From assembly GCA_026936325.1 (NCBI GenBank), contig JAPTHN010000021.1, forward strand, positions 3,534,001 to 3,598,000: a stretch of 64,000 bases of DNA, given 5' to 3'. Made by a program: the position numbers and the translations under genes. The stretch comes from Platynereis dumerilii. Taxonomy: Eukaryota > Annelida > Polychaeta > Phyllodocida > Nereididae. Positions 46,186 to 56,078 of the stretch are shown piece by piece. Under the pieces are notes generated by a model, which saw only the letters and a list, made by a program, of their open reading frames with translations, had not been told where the DNA came from and did no database searches. How positions within the stretch are numbered: position 1 is the stretch's first letter; each line of letters opens with the position of its first letter.

Positions 46186-47720
46186 ATGACAATGGAGTCT
46201 TCTCTTTGCGCATTGTTGATTTTCATGTCAATGTTAGGCATTACTGCAGGATTAACATGTGGCAAACTAGGGAATTGTGACTGTGTCAACATCGGGCGAA
46301 GTGCCCGGGCAACTTGTTTAATCGAGAAAGGGCAAGGGTGGCCCTTTTTTCCCCCGATGTCAGAAGTAGGATCGGATTGACAATCAGCGTGGACATTACC
46401 ATTGACAATGTGGAGAGCTCGAAATTTATTGATTCTATGGATCAGGTGGTTGGATATAAGCATGCGATATTGCTGACTGGGAAAAATGGATGTAAGTTGA
46501 TGGATGAAGTCCGTGCCACTGCTCGTGAATACGGCGTGAAGTTCACATGTGAAAAGGTAAGTTAATTCAGTGATTTTTTTTTTTTTTAACATATGAAAAT
46601 GTCTATTGAGATCGTAGAAATCTGTTGATGGGAATGAGGCTGTGCGCCCCCCCCCCCTTTCTATCCGAGATGAAGCAGGCTAAATCTGTCATCTTGTAGG
46701 CGTGTCCCTGTATATACTGACACTTAAAACTATGTAATGATTGGTATCGCGCTCTTGTTGGTATGCAGCTAAATATCATTTTCTGTCAATCTTGTGCTAA
46801 TCACAACAGATACAAAATTAGACAATCTATTATTGCACGTTCAAATTGTTTCCCAGAGTGGGGAGGGGGGGCTTGGTGAGGAAGTCATCTAGCAATATAA
46901 TTAATGTTTGAGATTATAATATATGAATAAAATCTCCATTTATTTATAGAATGAAGAGGTAGTCATCAGGGTTATGGAAACCACACTGAAAGTGCAAGTT
47001 CAAGGCCTGGCCCCAACAGACGTTCCAGTAAGGCAAGAGAAAGTGGAATCGAGCTCCAAAGAAGAACCCTGGACCAAGGAGAAAGAAGAGGCCTCCACCT
47101 TTGACGAACATGAGCCCACCACCTTTGGGGAAGACAAGGCCTCCACCTTGCAGAAAGAAGAGCCCACCACCACCTTGGAGAAAAAGGACGCCTCGACCTT
47201 AGGAGAAAAAGAGCCAAGGACCTTTGAGAAGGTAGAAGGCCACACCAATGCCGAGAAGGAGGAATCCCACCCCAATGCTGAGAAGGAAGAAAAACATCAC
47301 ATCAATGATGACTTTGTCACGGTTGAGGTAATTTGTTTATCCTGTACATTTCTTTATTGAAAACATATGTTGACGAGAAAAATGTGAACTGTAATACAAA
47401 TGTCTGTTTAAGCTGACAGTGGGTTATTTTTCTTGTTGTTCTGTATTTTTCAGCCTGAAATGAATTCAGTCTTCAATTCCTCTGGCTTCTTCTCCCTCGC
47501 TGTGAGTGCACCTTTGAAATACAGCATTTTGATTGGAAGCCCAATTGTCTCGATTATCATAATGATTATTGTAATTTGCTGCTTGTGTAAATTATGTAAG
47601 AAATGCTGTAAATTCTGTAAGAAATGCCCCTGCTGCAAAAACAATTTAAATACATCAAATACTACAGAAAGTGAAATTATACATTATGAGATGAGTCCTG
47701 CCATGCGAAAGGATGTGTAA
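46186..47720 (+). CDS. Membrane-protein gene at the right end of the Polinton (several exon-like parts)
   Basis: Parts in order: a start with a signal-peptide-like sequence (MTMESSLCALLIFMSMLG) followed by a Cys-rich stretch; a part near 46370-46557 with mixed alpha/beta character, ending at a GTAAGT; a Lys/Glu/Thr-rich part at about 46950-47327, beginning after TTATAG and bordered downstream by GTAATT, with repeats such as EEPTT and EKKDAST; and a final part at about 47453-47720 after TTTTTCAG with a 20-residue hydrophobic segment (SIIIMIIVICCLCKL), a Cys/Lys-rich juxtamembrane run (CKKCCKFCKKCPCC) and a short tail. Overall layout is that of a type I membrane protein with a stalk. I recognise no family, so an envelope or host-derived receptor role is speculation. 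Confidence 0.45.
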
Positions 47721-47759
47721 ATTAATATACATATTATGTTATATAAAAGATATTATTAT

Positions 47760-48820
47760 TTGTAACTATTAACATTTTTCTATATATTTTTTTTGGTGTG
47801 CTTATTTTCAGATAAATGTATTTTTTATGTTAGGACCATGTTATTTCCTCTACATATTATGTACAGATCGAGATAAGAAAATTGTCAGAAAAAAAAGGAA
47901 ATTAGAAAAAGACATAGATGAGACCAATATAATAGCAAGAAGATTAAGAATCAGAGATAAACAAATATAAATAATTATATATTTTTATATACTTGAGCAT
48001 TCCAAAGAAAGATCTTTTTTTTTTTTTGTAATTGTTTAACTCAAAACACCTTTGTACATATGTTATTATAGTTTGTTTTCTAGAAATATAAAGTCATGTG
48101 TGCCTCTTATGGCAAATATAAAGTCATGTGTGCCTCTTATGGCAAATATATATTCTTTTACAAGGGAGAAATAGTCGGGTCCCACAAGATTGTGGGGGGG
48201 GGCTTATGCGTAATAAAGAAATTTATATTCTTGAAGATTACAAATTTTTTTAAATATTTTGCTAACAGTAACCTATTCAGTATTTCATAAGTATTTGATA
48301 AGTATTTCTTTTGATGTGTATAAAGAGAAAACATATTTGTAGATATGTTATTATGGTTTGTTTACAAGATTGTAAGGTTGAATGCATCTCATCTTATGGG
48401 ATGATATTAATATAATTATAGTTTATAGCATTTATACAGTTGTATGGGGTAATATATATATACCCATTTACATGTTGAATTAGTTGGATTCAAGATTGTG
48501 GTTTGTAGATAAAGAAATGTATATTCTTGAAGAATACAAAATAAATGTTGATTTTTTTTGCTAATTATTTTCCCTTACTTATTTTGCTTATCTTTATACC
48601 ATAGTAAAAGGTGTAGTGTCTTTCTCATAACAGTGAGCCCTATTGGTTAAGGGCAGGTAAAATTGAAAAATCTTTTCTTTACTTCCATTGGGGCTTTTTA
48701 GAATTTCTTACATAATTTCATATTGAGTAATTTATCACGTCTGGGTATTCGTTCTTGAAGCTACAATATGTCACGACTACGAGAGCTTGTACAAATAAGC
48801 CTTTGTTTACTGAAGGCAGT
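47760..48820. other. AT-rich DNA before the right TIR
   Basis: No coding frame supported. It includes the 30-bp duplication at 48090-48149 and two similar 35-bp segments (TAAAGAAAT.TATATTCTTGAAGA) near 48213 and 48508. Confidence 0.45.
48090..48149. repeat. Two tandem copies of a 30-bp unit
   Basis: The unit AAAGTCATGTGTGCCTCTTA plus TGGCAAATAT is repeated perfectly once. Confidence 0.9.
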
Positions 48821-48823
48821 TGC

Positions 48824-49043
48824 ATACACTTATGTACACAGTTGTGTTGACATTGTCAACAAAGGTATTCTGGAGGTTTTGGGGACTGCAGCCCAAGCCT
48901 CGACTGCAGCGCCACCACTCAGAGACGGCCTATGACTAAACTACTAAATTAGCGCTGAATCATCAAAAAGCCTATCTCTACCATGGCGCAAGAAAATTCT
49001 AAAACCCCATTGGGATTCCCGGTATAAGTGTACAGGTGTAGTT
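48824..49043 (-). repeat. Polinton right terminal inverted repeat (220 bp)
   Basis: Inverse of 24836-25055 with about two differences. Contains the palindrome GTTGACATTGTCAAC at 48846-48860. Confidence 0.92.
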
Positions 49044-49440
49044 ACACAATATGCTTTTTGTCACACTCTCAGGAGTACTTGAAGTGTAATCTATCAACCC
49101 TTGGGAGTGCAATCCAGCACACTTTAAAAAGAGTTAGATATATATAAAGTTTTATTCGACATCTGAATATCAAGAAGATACATGCGTCAGTAAAAAAAAG
49201 AATAGATATAACAATAAAAGAAATCGACAACTATTCTACATCTACAGACAATTAATACAATAAAAAGTCGAATCTTAGGCAGTTTATAATAATGGCTCAT
49301 GAAGTTAAAAATCATGTCTAATGTTGCAGCATGTTGCAAGAAAATGTCACAAGGAATTGTTCATGGGCATTATGGTTATAACAAAAGCAGGCAAGCATGA
49401 ACAGCGGGAACAGTGAAGTGAATGTTTAAAGCATGGGAAA
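49044..49440. other. AT-rich flank between the Polinton and the GC-richer block
   Basis: No gene seen. Confidence 0.4.
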
Positions 49441-50925
49441 CCAGCGATGGGTCTTACCGTAGACGATGAGGAGTTGAATCTGAAGCGCTCCGAGGCGGTC
49501 GTCCGGAAGTAGGCCCCGCGCATGCGCAGTGCGCTGCAGGTCGCCGCGCCCCTGGCGGCGATTTACCACATCCTCCCCTCTGGCGAATTTGGGACCCAGT
49601 CTTCAGTCGAGGGAAGATCCATCCACGCCGGAACTTCGGAGATACAGCTACGCAGGAACCTCGGAGATCCAGCCACACAGGAACTTCGGAGATCCAGCCA
49701 CACAGGAACTTCGGCGTCGCCTACTTCAGGGTCATCCAGAGGTACAGGGAAGGTGTTCACTAATATGTGCCGGGGACCGTGGAGCCGCCAGGTCCCGACC
49801 GTCACGACCGGCAAGCGGCCCTGAGGTCAAGTAACCCGGACAACCCAACGGCCCAGCCAACTAGTCTAGCGACGGCTCTGCGGGCCACCCGAGGCCATCG
49901 GGCCCCGACCGTCACGACTGATAACCAGCCTCGAGGTCAAGTAGCCCGAACGGATCAGGAAGCCAACAGAGTCGCCATCCCAGCCGAAAACTGAATGTGC
50001 CAGAAAGTGAGGGACACCCGGCCGCCGAGGGCCAACTACGAAGACAAAAGTTGATCGCAGGAAAAGCAACCCATCTTGGGTACACAGACCCTAAACAAGT
50101 AGTGACACGGACAATAATGGGGGGGGGTGATAGTAGCTCCTCCAACGCGATAAACCACCCCACAGTGAGGACCAACAAAAAGAAAAGGCAACAGCCAACT
50201 GGCAACAGCGCTCTAGGAGCGTCGTGCACTGACATGCAAACACGCGCCAACCATGCGCGTGACACATAACTGAAATAACCTTAGATTCGAGAAAAAACAG
50301 GATACAGCAACACCTTAAGGTGAACAAAAGTGCATAAACTATCGGAGATTCAAAAATAAAACAATCAGACCATTTCAGCGGACAACTGTCCGTAAACAAT
50401 ACCATAGCTCCCGAAACATTGCGTGAAAAACGCGGTAATAAAGCATCGCCTTAAAAACTTGTTATTAACTAGCGACAAAACGGGTTAATCAAACAACTTA
50501 ACCACTAAGGCTGACGGAAAGCGATCAACCGTAACAACTTATAATCTACCAACAGCAGGGGGGGTGGTGATCGGGCGTGAGCATACCACAGGCAATTTCC
50601 ATCAATTTCTCACATCATCACACCGAGACCTAACTGAATCCTCACCCCAACCTGACCACCGTGCCCCGTGCCCTGGAGCCACTGGGCAGACCACCTACTG
50701 GGTTGCTGCAAACAAAAGAACAGCTAGGAGCATCCGAGGGCAACGGGACAGACAAAATTCATCACACGAGGTTAACTGGTATTAATAATTTTACGAGGGT
50801 AACTGGTATTACTAACTTTCCAATTTAGGTTTCAACTCCATCCCTTATTAGTGGTACCATATATCAAGATAGCCTGCATCACCTTATATACACATTGCAG
50901 GAACGTACAATTCTCATTATCCTTA
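49440..50925. other. GC-richer non-coding stretch downstream of the TatD frame
   Basis: Probably 3' sequence of the minus-strand retroelement unit. It contains a 25-bp tandem repeat (49632-49714), a 47-bp direct duplication starting CCCGACCGTCACGAC at about 49796 and 49905, and a 26-bp unit with TTAACTGGTATTA repeated at 50766-50816. No coding frame stands out on either strand. A second LTR could lie here but I could not delimit it. Confidence 0.4.
49632..49714. repeat. 25-bp tandem repeat (about three copies)
   Basis: Units CGGAGATCCAGCCACACAGG plus AACTT, the first copy diverged. Confidence 0.85.
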
Positions 50926-50928
50926 TAT

Positions 50929-53154
50929 TTACAGGGGCAGGGAGAATGCCCGAGCGGCATTGTGGAGAGCCATATCCACAATGACGGTCGGATAGATGCC
51001 CCGCAATCGCCCAAACCATTGGGCGACCAGAATTAGGTCGAACAAGGGAGTGGAAGGCCCTTGGGACAGACCTTGGATGGAGACGAACGGCCGACGCTTC
51101 AAATAAGGCGCATCCGTCTCCAACAGGAATCGATCAAGTCCAACCAGACGGGCGGCTCGCTCATGCTGCCGGCCCAGGTTCCCACTTAGCGTCAGCGAAC
51201 GGTGACTGAAGCTGAAATAGACATTGGGAAACTGGGTCATCCAGGCGGACAGATCCGCGGCGGTTCCCAGGAAACAGTGAATTTGGATCACGGTGGCGGC
51301 CGGAACGAACCGGGCCAAGACACTGAGACAGTCGGGAAGGGAACCCACACCTCGGCAATGAATGACAATGGGCAGGTGTGCGGGTCGTAATCGGAGCTGA
51401 CGCGCGAGAGCGGCATGCTGCCAGGTAGGTTGGACTCGAGCATAGGAATAATCCAAACCGATCTCCCCTAAAGCTACGCATCGGGGGGAGCACAACCTGG
51501 ATACAAGCTCATCTTCAAGATGTGAAATGGGATCTGCCGATCTTTGGCAATCACTAGGATGCACCCCAAAGGCACAGAACACACGTGGATCATAGGGCAT
51601 CCGGTCCCAGCGCTCCCAAAGGGATGGGAACGCGAACACAGCAATGACATGACGGTATTCATACGTAATACCGGCGATTTGCATGTGCTCCGGTTGGAGT
51701 GCCTGCCGATCCAGGTGAATATGTGCATCATGCACGCCTTGAACTGACAAGGGCAGGTCCCCGGCCGGGTAACGGCCCGGGGACAGAATGGCTCGGGCGG
51801 CATCCCGAGAGATGTTGGAGAGGACCGTCGCCAGGGCGATGGGTTCCAGCAGACGCGAGATGGACCCGACCGAACTCCCTGACGAGGTCTCCACTCCGTT
51901 GAGTGTGTCCCACACTCGGTGAAGAGCCTGCCGTGCAGGAGTGACGATGACGGGCTGCTCAAAAGCAAGCCATCCCCGCTCATACAGGCAGGACAGGAGA
52001 TACTCGAAGGAGTCGCAGCCGAGGTCATCCTGAATGATGCTCAGCATGCCTCGGGTGCGACGGCTCCACTCTATTAGTTGGAAATCCTCGGAGGAGGTTT
52101 GACAATCCTGGTGCCCACCACTCCCTGGGGCGTCCCGGGGCATCTCACAAACCCAACAAGCCTTGTCGGGAACTAACCACCAGGGCAGATGGTGGGCCAG
52201 GATATGCTCCGGCAAAAGGGGAGCTGTGGTTCCACACACCGGACAACAAGGGTACACACTGCCATCACCTGGGCCGCCAGGTACTGGGGCCACAGGAGAT
52301 GGAGGGGCCATAGCTGCCCGGTGGGTGGTTACACTGGAGGACCCCCCTGTTACATTGGGGGTTCGGGGTAATGGCACAATCAAGGAGCGCTTACCATGTT
52401 GTTGCAGGGCCGCCGCCCTGGCCTTGCGGGCCATGGAGTTCTTGTGGCGCACCCTGCGCCGGTAATTCCTGTGGGTTGCGAATACCGGATCCACCTCTAG
52501 GGGGGGCATCTCGGAGAAGTCCGTCTGGGACGGGGACGCCGGTACCGGGGGAGGGGCCACAGCAGGGGGTGGAGGGACGACATCCACCGGCTCCAGGGGC
52601 GGCAGGTCATCCTCAACGTCGGACATGTCCGACGGGACGTGGAGCTCTAGGACGAACGACGAGTCCAGGGAACTGACCGCCGGGCTCGGCGATCGACTTC
52701 TGGGGGCCTCAGCCGGGGGGTCACGTCGATCCTCAACATCCTCATCTTCCTCCGGGGACGGCGGGGGCATCACCGGTGCCGGGGGAGGACACCAGGGGTC
52801 CTCGGTCTGCGTCCCGGCGGTCACGCTGGTCCTCACTACCTGTTCCGCCGCCGTCTGCGCCACCAGCAGAATATCCTGGGCATCGAGGATGGTCGCTGGC
52901 CGAGTCAGGGCCTCTGAGCGAAAACGACCCCCCTCGACCCACATGAACGTTTCCGTCAGGAGGCCAGTAGTGGGGTCAACATGCCGCCCGTGAAAAACGC
53001 GGCAAGTAACAGAAGCAACCAATAGATACTGAAATGAAGATGCAAGGCTGAAAGGCCGCCAAAATGTTTGGGGCCCTGACAACCAGGCATCCACAAAACA
53101 ATAAATATCGCAGACAATCACTATCCACAGACAACAATAAATATCCACAGACAC
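50929..53154 (-). CDS. TatD-family metal-dependent hydrolase frame behind a retroelement leader
   Basis: 741 codons. The C-terminal half has all the TatD landmarks in order: DAHIHLD (HxH metal ligands, about residue 475), FGVHPSD (about 528), ALGEIGLDY (Glu ligand, about 560), IVIHCRG (about 594), IQIHCF (about 627) and LLETDAPYL (Asp ligand, about 677). TatD proteins are TIM-barrel DNases/phosphoesterases. The N-terminal half is Pro/Glu/Asp-rich with one zinc-finger-like block (CPVCGTTAPLLPEHILAHH) and a basic patch (RNYRRRVRHKN). The first ~50 codons are read through a sequence shared with the gypsy element's LTR/leader, so the real start may be further in, for example around the Met of TFMWVEGG. 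No obvious break is seen. It is not an ordinary host TATDN gene by context. Confidence 0.8.
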   Translation of the reverse strand: MSVDIYCCLWIVIVCDIYCFVDAWLSGPQTFWRPFSLASSFQYLLVASVTCRVFHGRHVDPTTGLLTETFMWVEGGRFRSEALTRPATILDAQDILLVAQTAAEQVVRTSVTAGTQTEDPWCPPPAPVMPPPSPEEDEDVEDRRDPPAEAPRSRSPSPAVSSLDSSFVLELHVPSDMSDVEDDLPPLEPVDVVPPPPAVAPPPVPASPSQTDFSEMPPLEVDPVFATHRNYRRRVRHKNSMARKARAAALQQHGKRSLIVPLPRTPNVTGGSSSVTTHRAAMAPPSPVAPVPGGPGDGSVYPCCPVCGTTAPLLPEHILAHHLPWWLVPDKACWVCEMPRDAPGSGGHQDCQTSSEDFQLIEWSRRTRGMLSIIQDDLGCDSFEYLLSCLYERGWLAFEQPVIVTPARQALHRVWDTLNGVETSSGSSVGSISRLLEPIALATVLSNISRDAARAILSPGRYPAGDLPLSVQGVHDAHIHLDRQALQPEHMQIAGITYEYRHVIAVFAFPSLWERWDRMPYDPRVFCAFGVHPSDCQRSADPISHLEDELVSRLCSPRCVALGEIGLDYSYARVQPTWQHAALARQLRLRPAHLPIVIHCRGVGSLPDCLSVLARFVPAATVIQIHCFLGTAADLSAWMTQFPNVYFSFSHRSLTLSGNLGRQHERAARLVGLDRFLLETDAPYLKRRPFVSIQGLSQGPSTPLFDLILVAQWFGRLRGIYPTVIVDMALHNAARAFSLPL
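52992..53150 (-). repeat. LTR-end plus leader block, copy A (upstream of the TatD frame)
   Basis: Nearly identical in sequence and orientation to 63689-63838. On the minus strand it contains CCTGGTTGTCAGGGCCCCAA ending in ACA, a plausible LTR 3' end, followed by TTTTGGCGGCCTTTCAGCC, which could be a primer-binding site beginning TGGCGG. Similarity stops abruptly on both sides, before the divergent ACGGGCGG and beyond the ATCGTCG-like end. Confidence 0.7.
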
Positions 53155-56078
53155 AATACCAACCTGGGAATAGCATTGGGAAACACGTGCGTTTTTGGTT
53201 TTTGGTCAGTGCTATTTTTGGTCATGATCTACTACGTGACCTGGGAGCCGGTTACAATTTTTGGTGGTGTGACACCTCAGTAACTAGGTGTCATTACTTC
53301 AGGAATATTGTTTTGTGATATTAGTGTGACATATTGTTGTCGGATCAGGCCAGTTTCATGAACTCGGCGATTTTCCGACTGAATTTACTGTATTTTCTTG
53401 GGTTGTCTCCACCTAATTGTGGTGGTATTACTTTACAAATATTGTTGTCAGATCAGCTGGCCTTCTGCTAAGACGGTCCTTAGATGTGACCAGTGGCGTA
53501 GTGACGGAAAAAGTAATGTGGTTCAACGAAAGTCTGTTCCTGACAGAGATACTGTACGGGAGGGCTACTCCCCGAGACTATCAAGATCTAGCCAAGGTGC
53601 CGGCCTTCGTTGACTACCTCTGGCTCTTCGCGTGGCTCACCAAAAGATCCTCAGGCCACCAAGGAAGGGAGTACTAAGAGGGAGTGAGTGAGTGAGTGAG
53701 TTTGTGTTTTACGCCCCATCAGCACCAGTGTGGGCTATTTAGAGGGAGTACTTGACCGCGTGTTAATGGCGGCTGGGCCTTGCTGATTCTGTCAGTGCTA
53801 TTTTTAGCAATTTTAGAGGGAACCTTCAGCCGAAGATGAAAAAGAGCTGGTCACCGATTTTCGGACTCAAAGTGTTTACGACGGCCATGGCTCATGACGG
53901 CCATGGCTCATGACGGCTCTGGCCTCCCCCCCCGCAAAACTCACAGGAGCCACTCAAGTGCTTGATGGCCGACTCGTCAACTCAGGCCTAATCGCTGTTC
54001 CCTCCAGGGTGTGCAGGAGCCACTCGACACAACAACCATACCATGATACGGCACCGTCCCACCCATGGGCCCATGAGCCCATCTGACACAACTAATCGCA
54101 CCGGCTACTCATCAACGGGCACAATTGGGGGTAAAGTTCCTCCATGAAAGAATCACACCGGATAGGAATGGTGGGCTGAGTTACCCTAACCCTAAAGTCA
54201 TACTGGCAACAGGTGGTGAGTATTGACAAGACCAAGACCAGCAGCCGCCTGAGATTTAATGGAGGATGAAACGCACCACTCCACCAAACCCCGACCCTTA
54301 ACTAGACAAGATAACCGCCGACCGGATGTCTGCGGTCGCTTCAGGAAAACGGCTACTTGAGGCTGCGAAAAATAACTTCAGGTTGTTTCCAGGTATTGTG
54401 TCAAGTGTCAGCTTATGGCATTCCATAATTTTCTTGTACCCAATTTTGTGTATTGTCAGGTCAGCTGGCAATTTTGTATATGTTATTTTGTAACCCAGTG
54501 ATTTACTTTGATACAACAAACAAAAAAAAATAAAAAACATCCTGACATGGGTATACATGTTCATATAGATTTCTTACTTGTCAGAACATATTTACTTCGC
54601 GCGAAGAGAAGCGATGCAACGACGAATGACAACACATGTATTTGGACTCTAGATTTCGGTATATATTTGCCAGAATATATTTACTTCATTGCAAGGAATA
54701 CAATTTCCTTCAATCTCACCCAACATGTCCCCCAGGGCGATACCCCTTCTCTAACAGCCTTTCGGGTACATGTATGTGTATGTCTAAAGGAATAAATTTC
54801 CTTCAGGCGAAGACGACGACGCTGGATAGACTATGTGAATTTGGTATATAAAAAGCTTCTGTCACTCTGCAGGACATGTAAGCCATAGGTCACATAACAG
54901 TGGGGTTGTACCGTGCCTTAAAGGCCCACGGTGTCCCATCTCCTGGACTGCGAACATGGTGTTATTCGCCAACCCGGGCCAACTGTCGATACTTCCGGCC
55001 AGGGTCATTGAGGAGCGTCCCACCGCGGCTCGGCGTTGTCCCGTCACTCATATTCAAGAATAGCTACATCATGCTGCTAAAGATGGTCGTTTTAGTCACG
55101 ACATGTCTGTAGGCACGGATGCGTACAAACACTTGAAAGCTCACAATATACAGGGACTCTTGAACCATCACCACAACCCCAGGATATGGAAATAACCCAA
55201 CGCAATACAACTGTTATGGACTCTTGACAACCTACATTGTGTTGACGGCGCTGGCCTCAGTGAGTGATGGCCGCCCAGTTGACCCTCCGATCCCTTGGTT
55301 GCCCGCGGTGTCCGTCCCCGGTGGCCTGTGGCGGCCTGTGCACAGACAGTGCGGGGGCTGTCCTATTGTTTCTAAGTTGGGGTTTTCCATGGTTTTTTGT
55401 ACATATGATGGTGGATTCTTTTTCATTAGCTTGGTGACCAACCCAAGGCTCGAGGCTCGCACCGTCAACAGTGTAACCTGGACAAGGCAGCCGTCAGAAC
55501 CCTGGAAGGCCACTGCAAGCTGAACATAAGTCCTAACCCCACATCCCAGCAACTGTGAGCTCTCAAATAGGATCTGACATTACCACCGAATCGGAGTTAA
55601 TTACCGCGACTTCTGCCAATGTCCAAGCTGCGTGACACCGGTAACCGGAACCCTACATAGGAAAATAACGACGGGTGAAATAAAACATCATTGGACGGAT
55701 ATAGGCAGTGCGCCCTCAAGAATTTGGATCGGGACGTAAGCCAGTCTATAAGAGCTAGTACATTGCTGGTACACCTTTAATGATATTTCATTGGTGTCGA
55801 GTTCCGCTTTGGCAGGCCAAATTACAAGTTGTACTTGTACCACATGGGCCCCAATTCCCAAGAACATCCCAACCACCCAATTAACCCAGAGCACAGAGGT
55901 GATCAGAACGGCCGTCAATGACTGAGGCCCGAACTTAATCACGTCTGTTGAGCAGCGATAGAAACAAAAGGTGACAAGCCGGCCGTCAACTAGTGAGGCC
56001 CGAATTATCAGCTTTCGGAAAGAATCCGGGTACCGGATCCGGACGGGCTGAGAGGAATGACCCATTGAACTCTATGGG
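53155..56078. other. Non-coding DNA between the TatD frame and the gypsy integrase
   Basis: Candidate 3' LTR region: on the minus strand a purine-rich GCAGCGGGGGCA just before TGTGGAATAGCCC near 56089 would fit a polypurine tract and LTR start. However, the 5' LTR visible at the right edge does not match this stretch beyond the shared block, so the call is tentative. It contains a short SINE-like fragment at 53686. CCGTCAACTAGTGAGGCC-like motifs recur near 55910 and 55985. Confidence 0.4.
53686..53740 (+). mobile_element. Short SINE-like fragment with 9-bp flanking duplication
   Basis: The 55-bp insert starts GAGTGAGTGAGTGAGTTTGT and continues GTTTTACGCCCCATCAGCAC, a motif seen in SINE families of marine invertebrates. 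It is flanked by AGAGGGAGT on both sides (53677-53685 and 53741-53749), consistent with a target-site duplication around a truncated copy. Confidence 0.5.

Larger units (their letters stand above)
24836..49043. mobile_element. Polinton/Maverick element, apparently near-complete
   Basis: A 24,208-bp unit bounded by 220-bp terminal inverted repeats. It encodes the hallmark set: protein-primed DNA polymerase B, retroviral-type integrase with a chromodomain, packaging ATPase, adenain-like cysteine protease, double-jelly-roll major capsid and a small jelly-roll protein. There are additional frames of unknown role. Gene order left to right: small membrane protein (+), two-exon acidic protein (+), PolB (-), ATPase (+), then a compact minus-strand block (protease, major capsid, basic protein, penton-like protein, integrase, two unknowns), then a membrane protein (+). 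The main frames look whole. Any breaks are few, at most one or two. High TIR identity suggests a young insertion. A 6-bp target duplication could not be recognised with the ends placed here. Confidence 0.92.

Noticed and set aside
24831-49050. A 6-bp target duplication for the Polinton
   Set aside because: The bases next to the TIRs as placed do not form a matching 6-bp pair, so I do not claim one.
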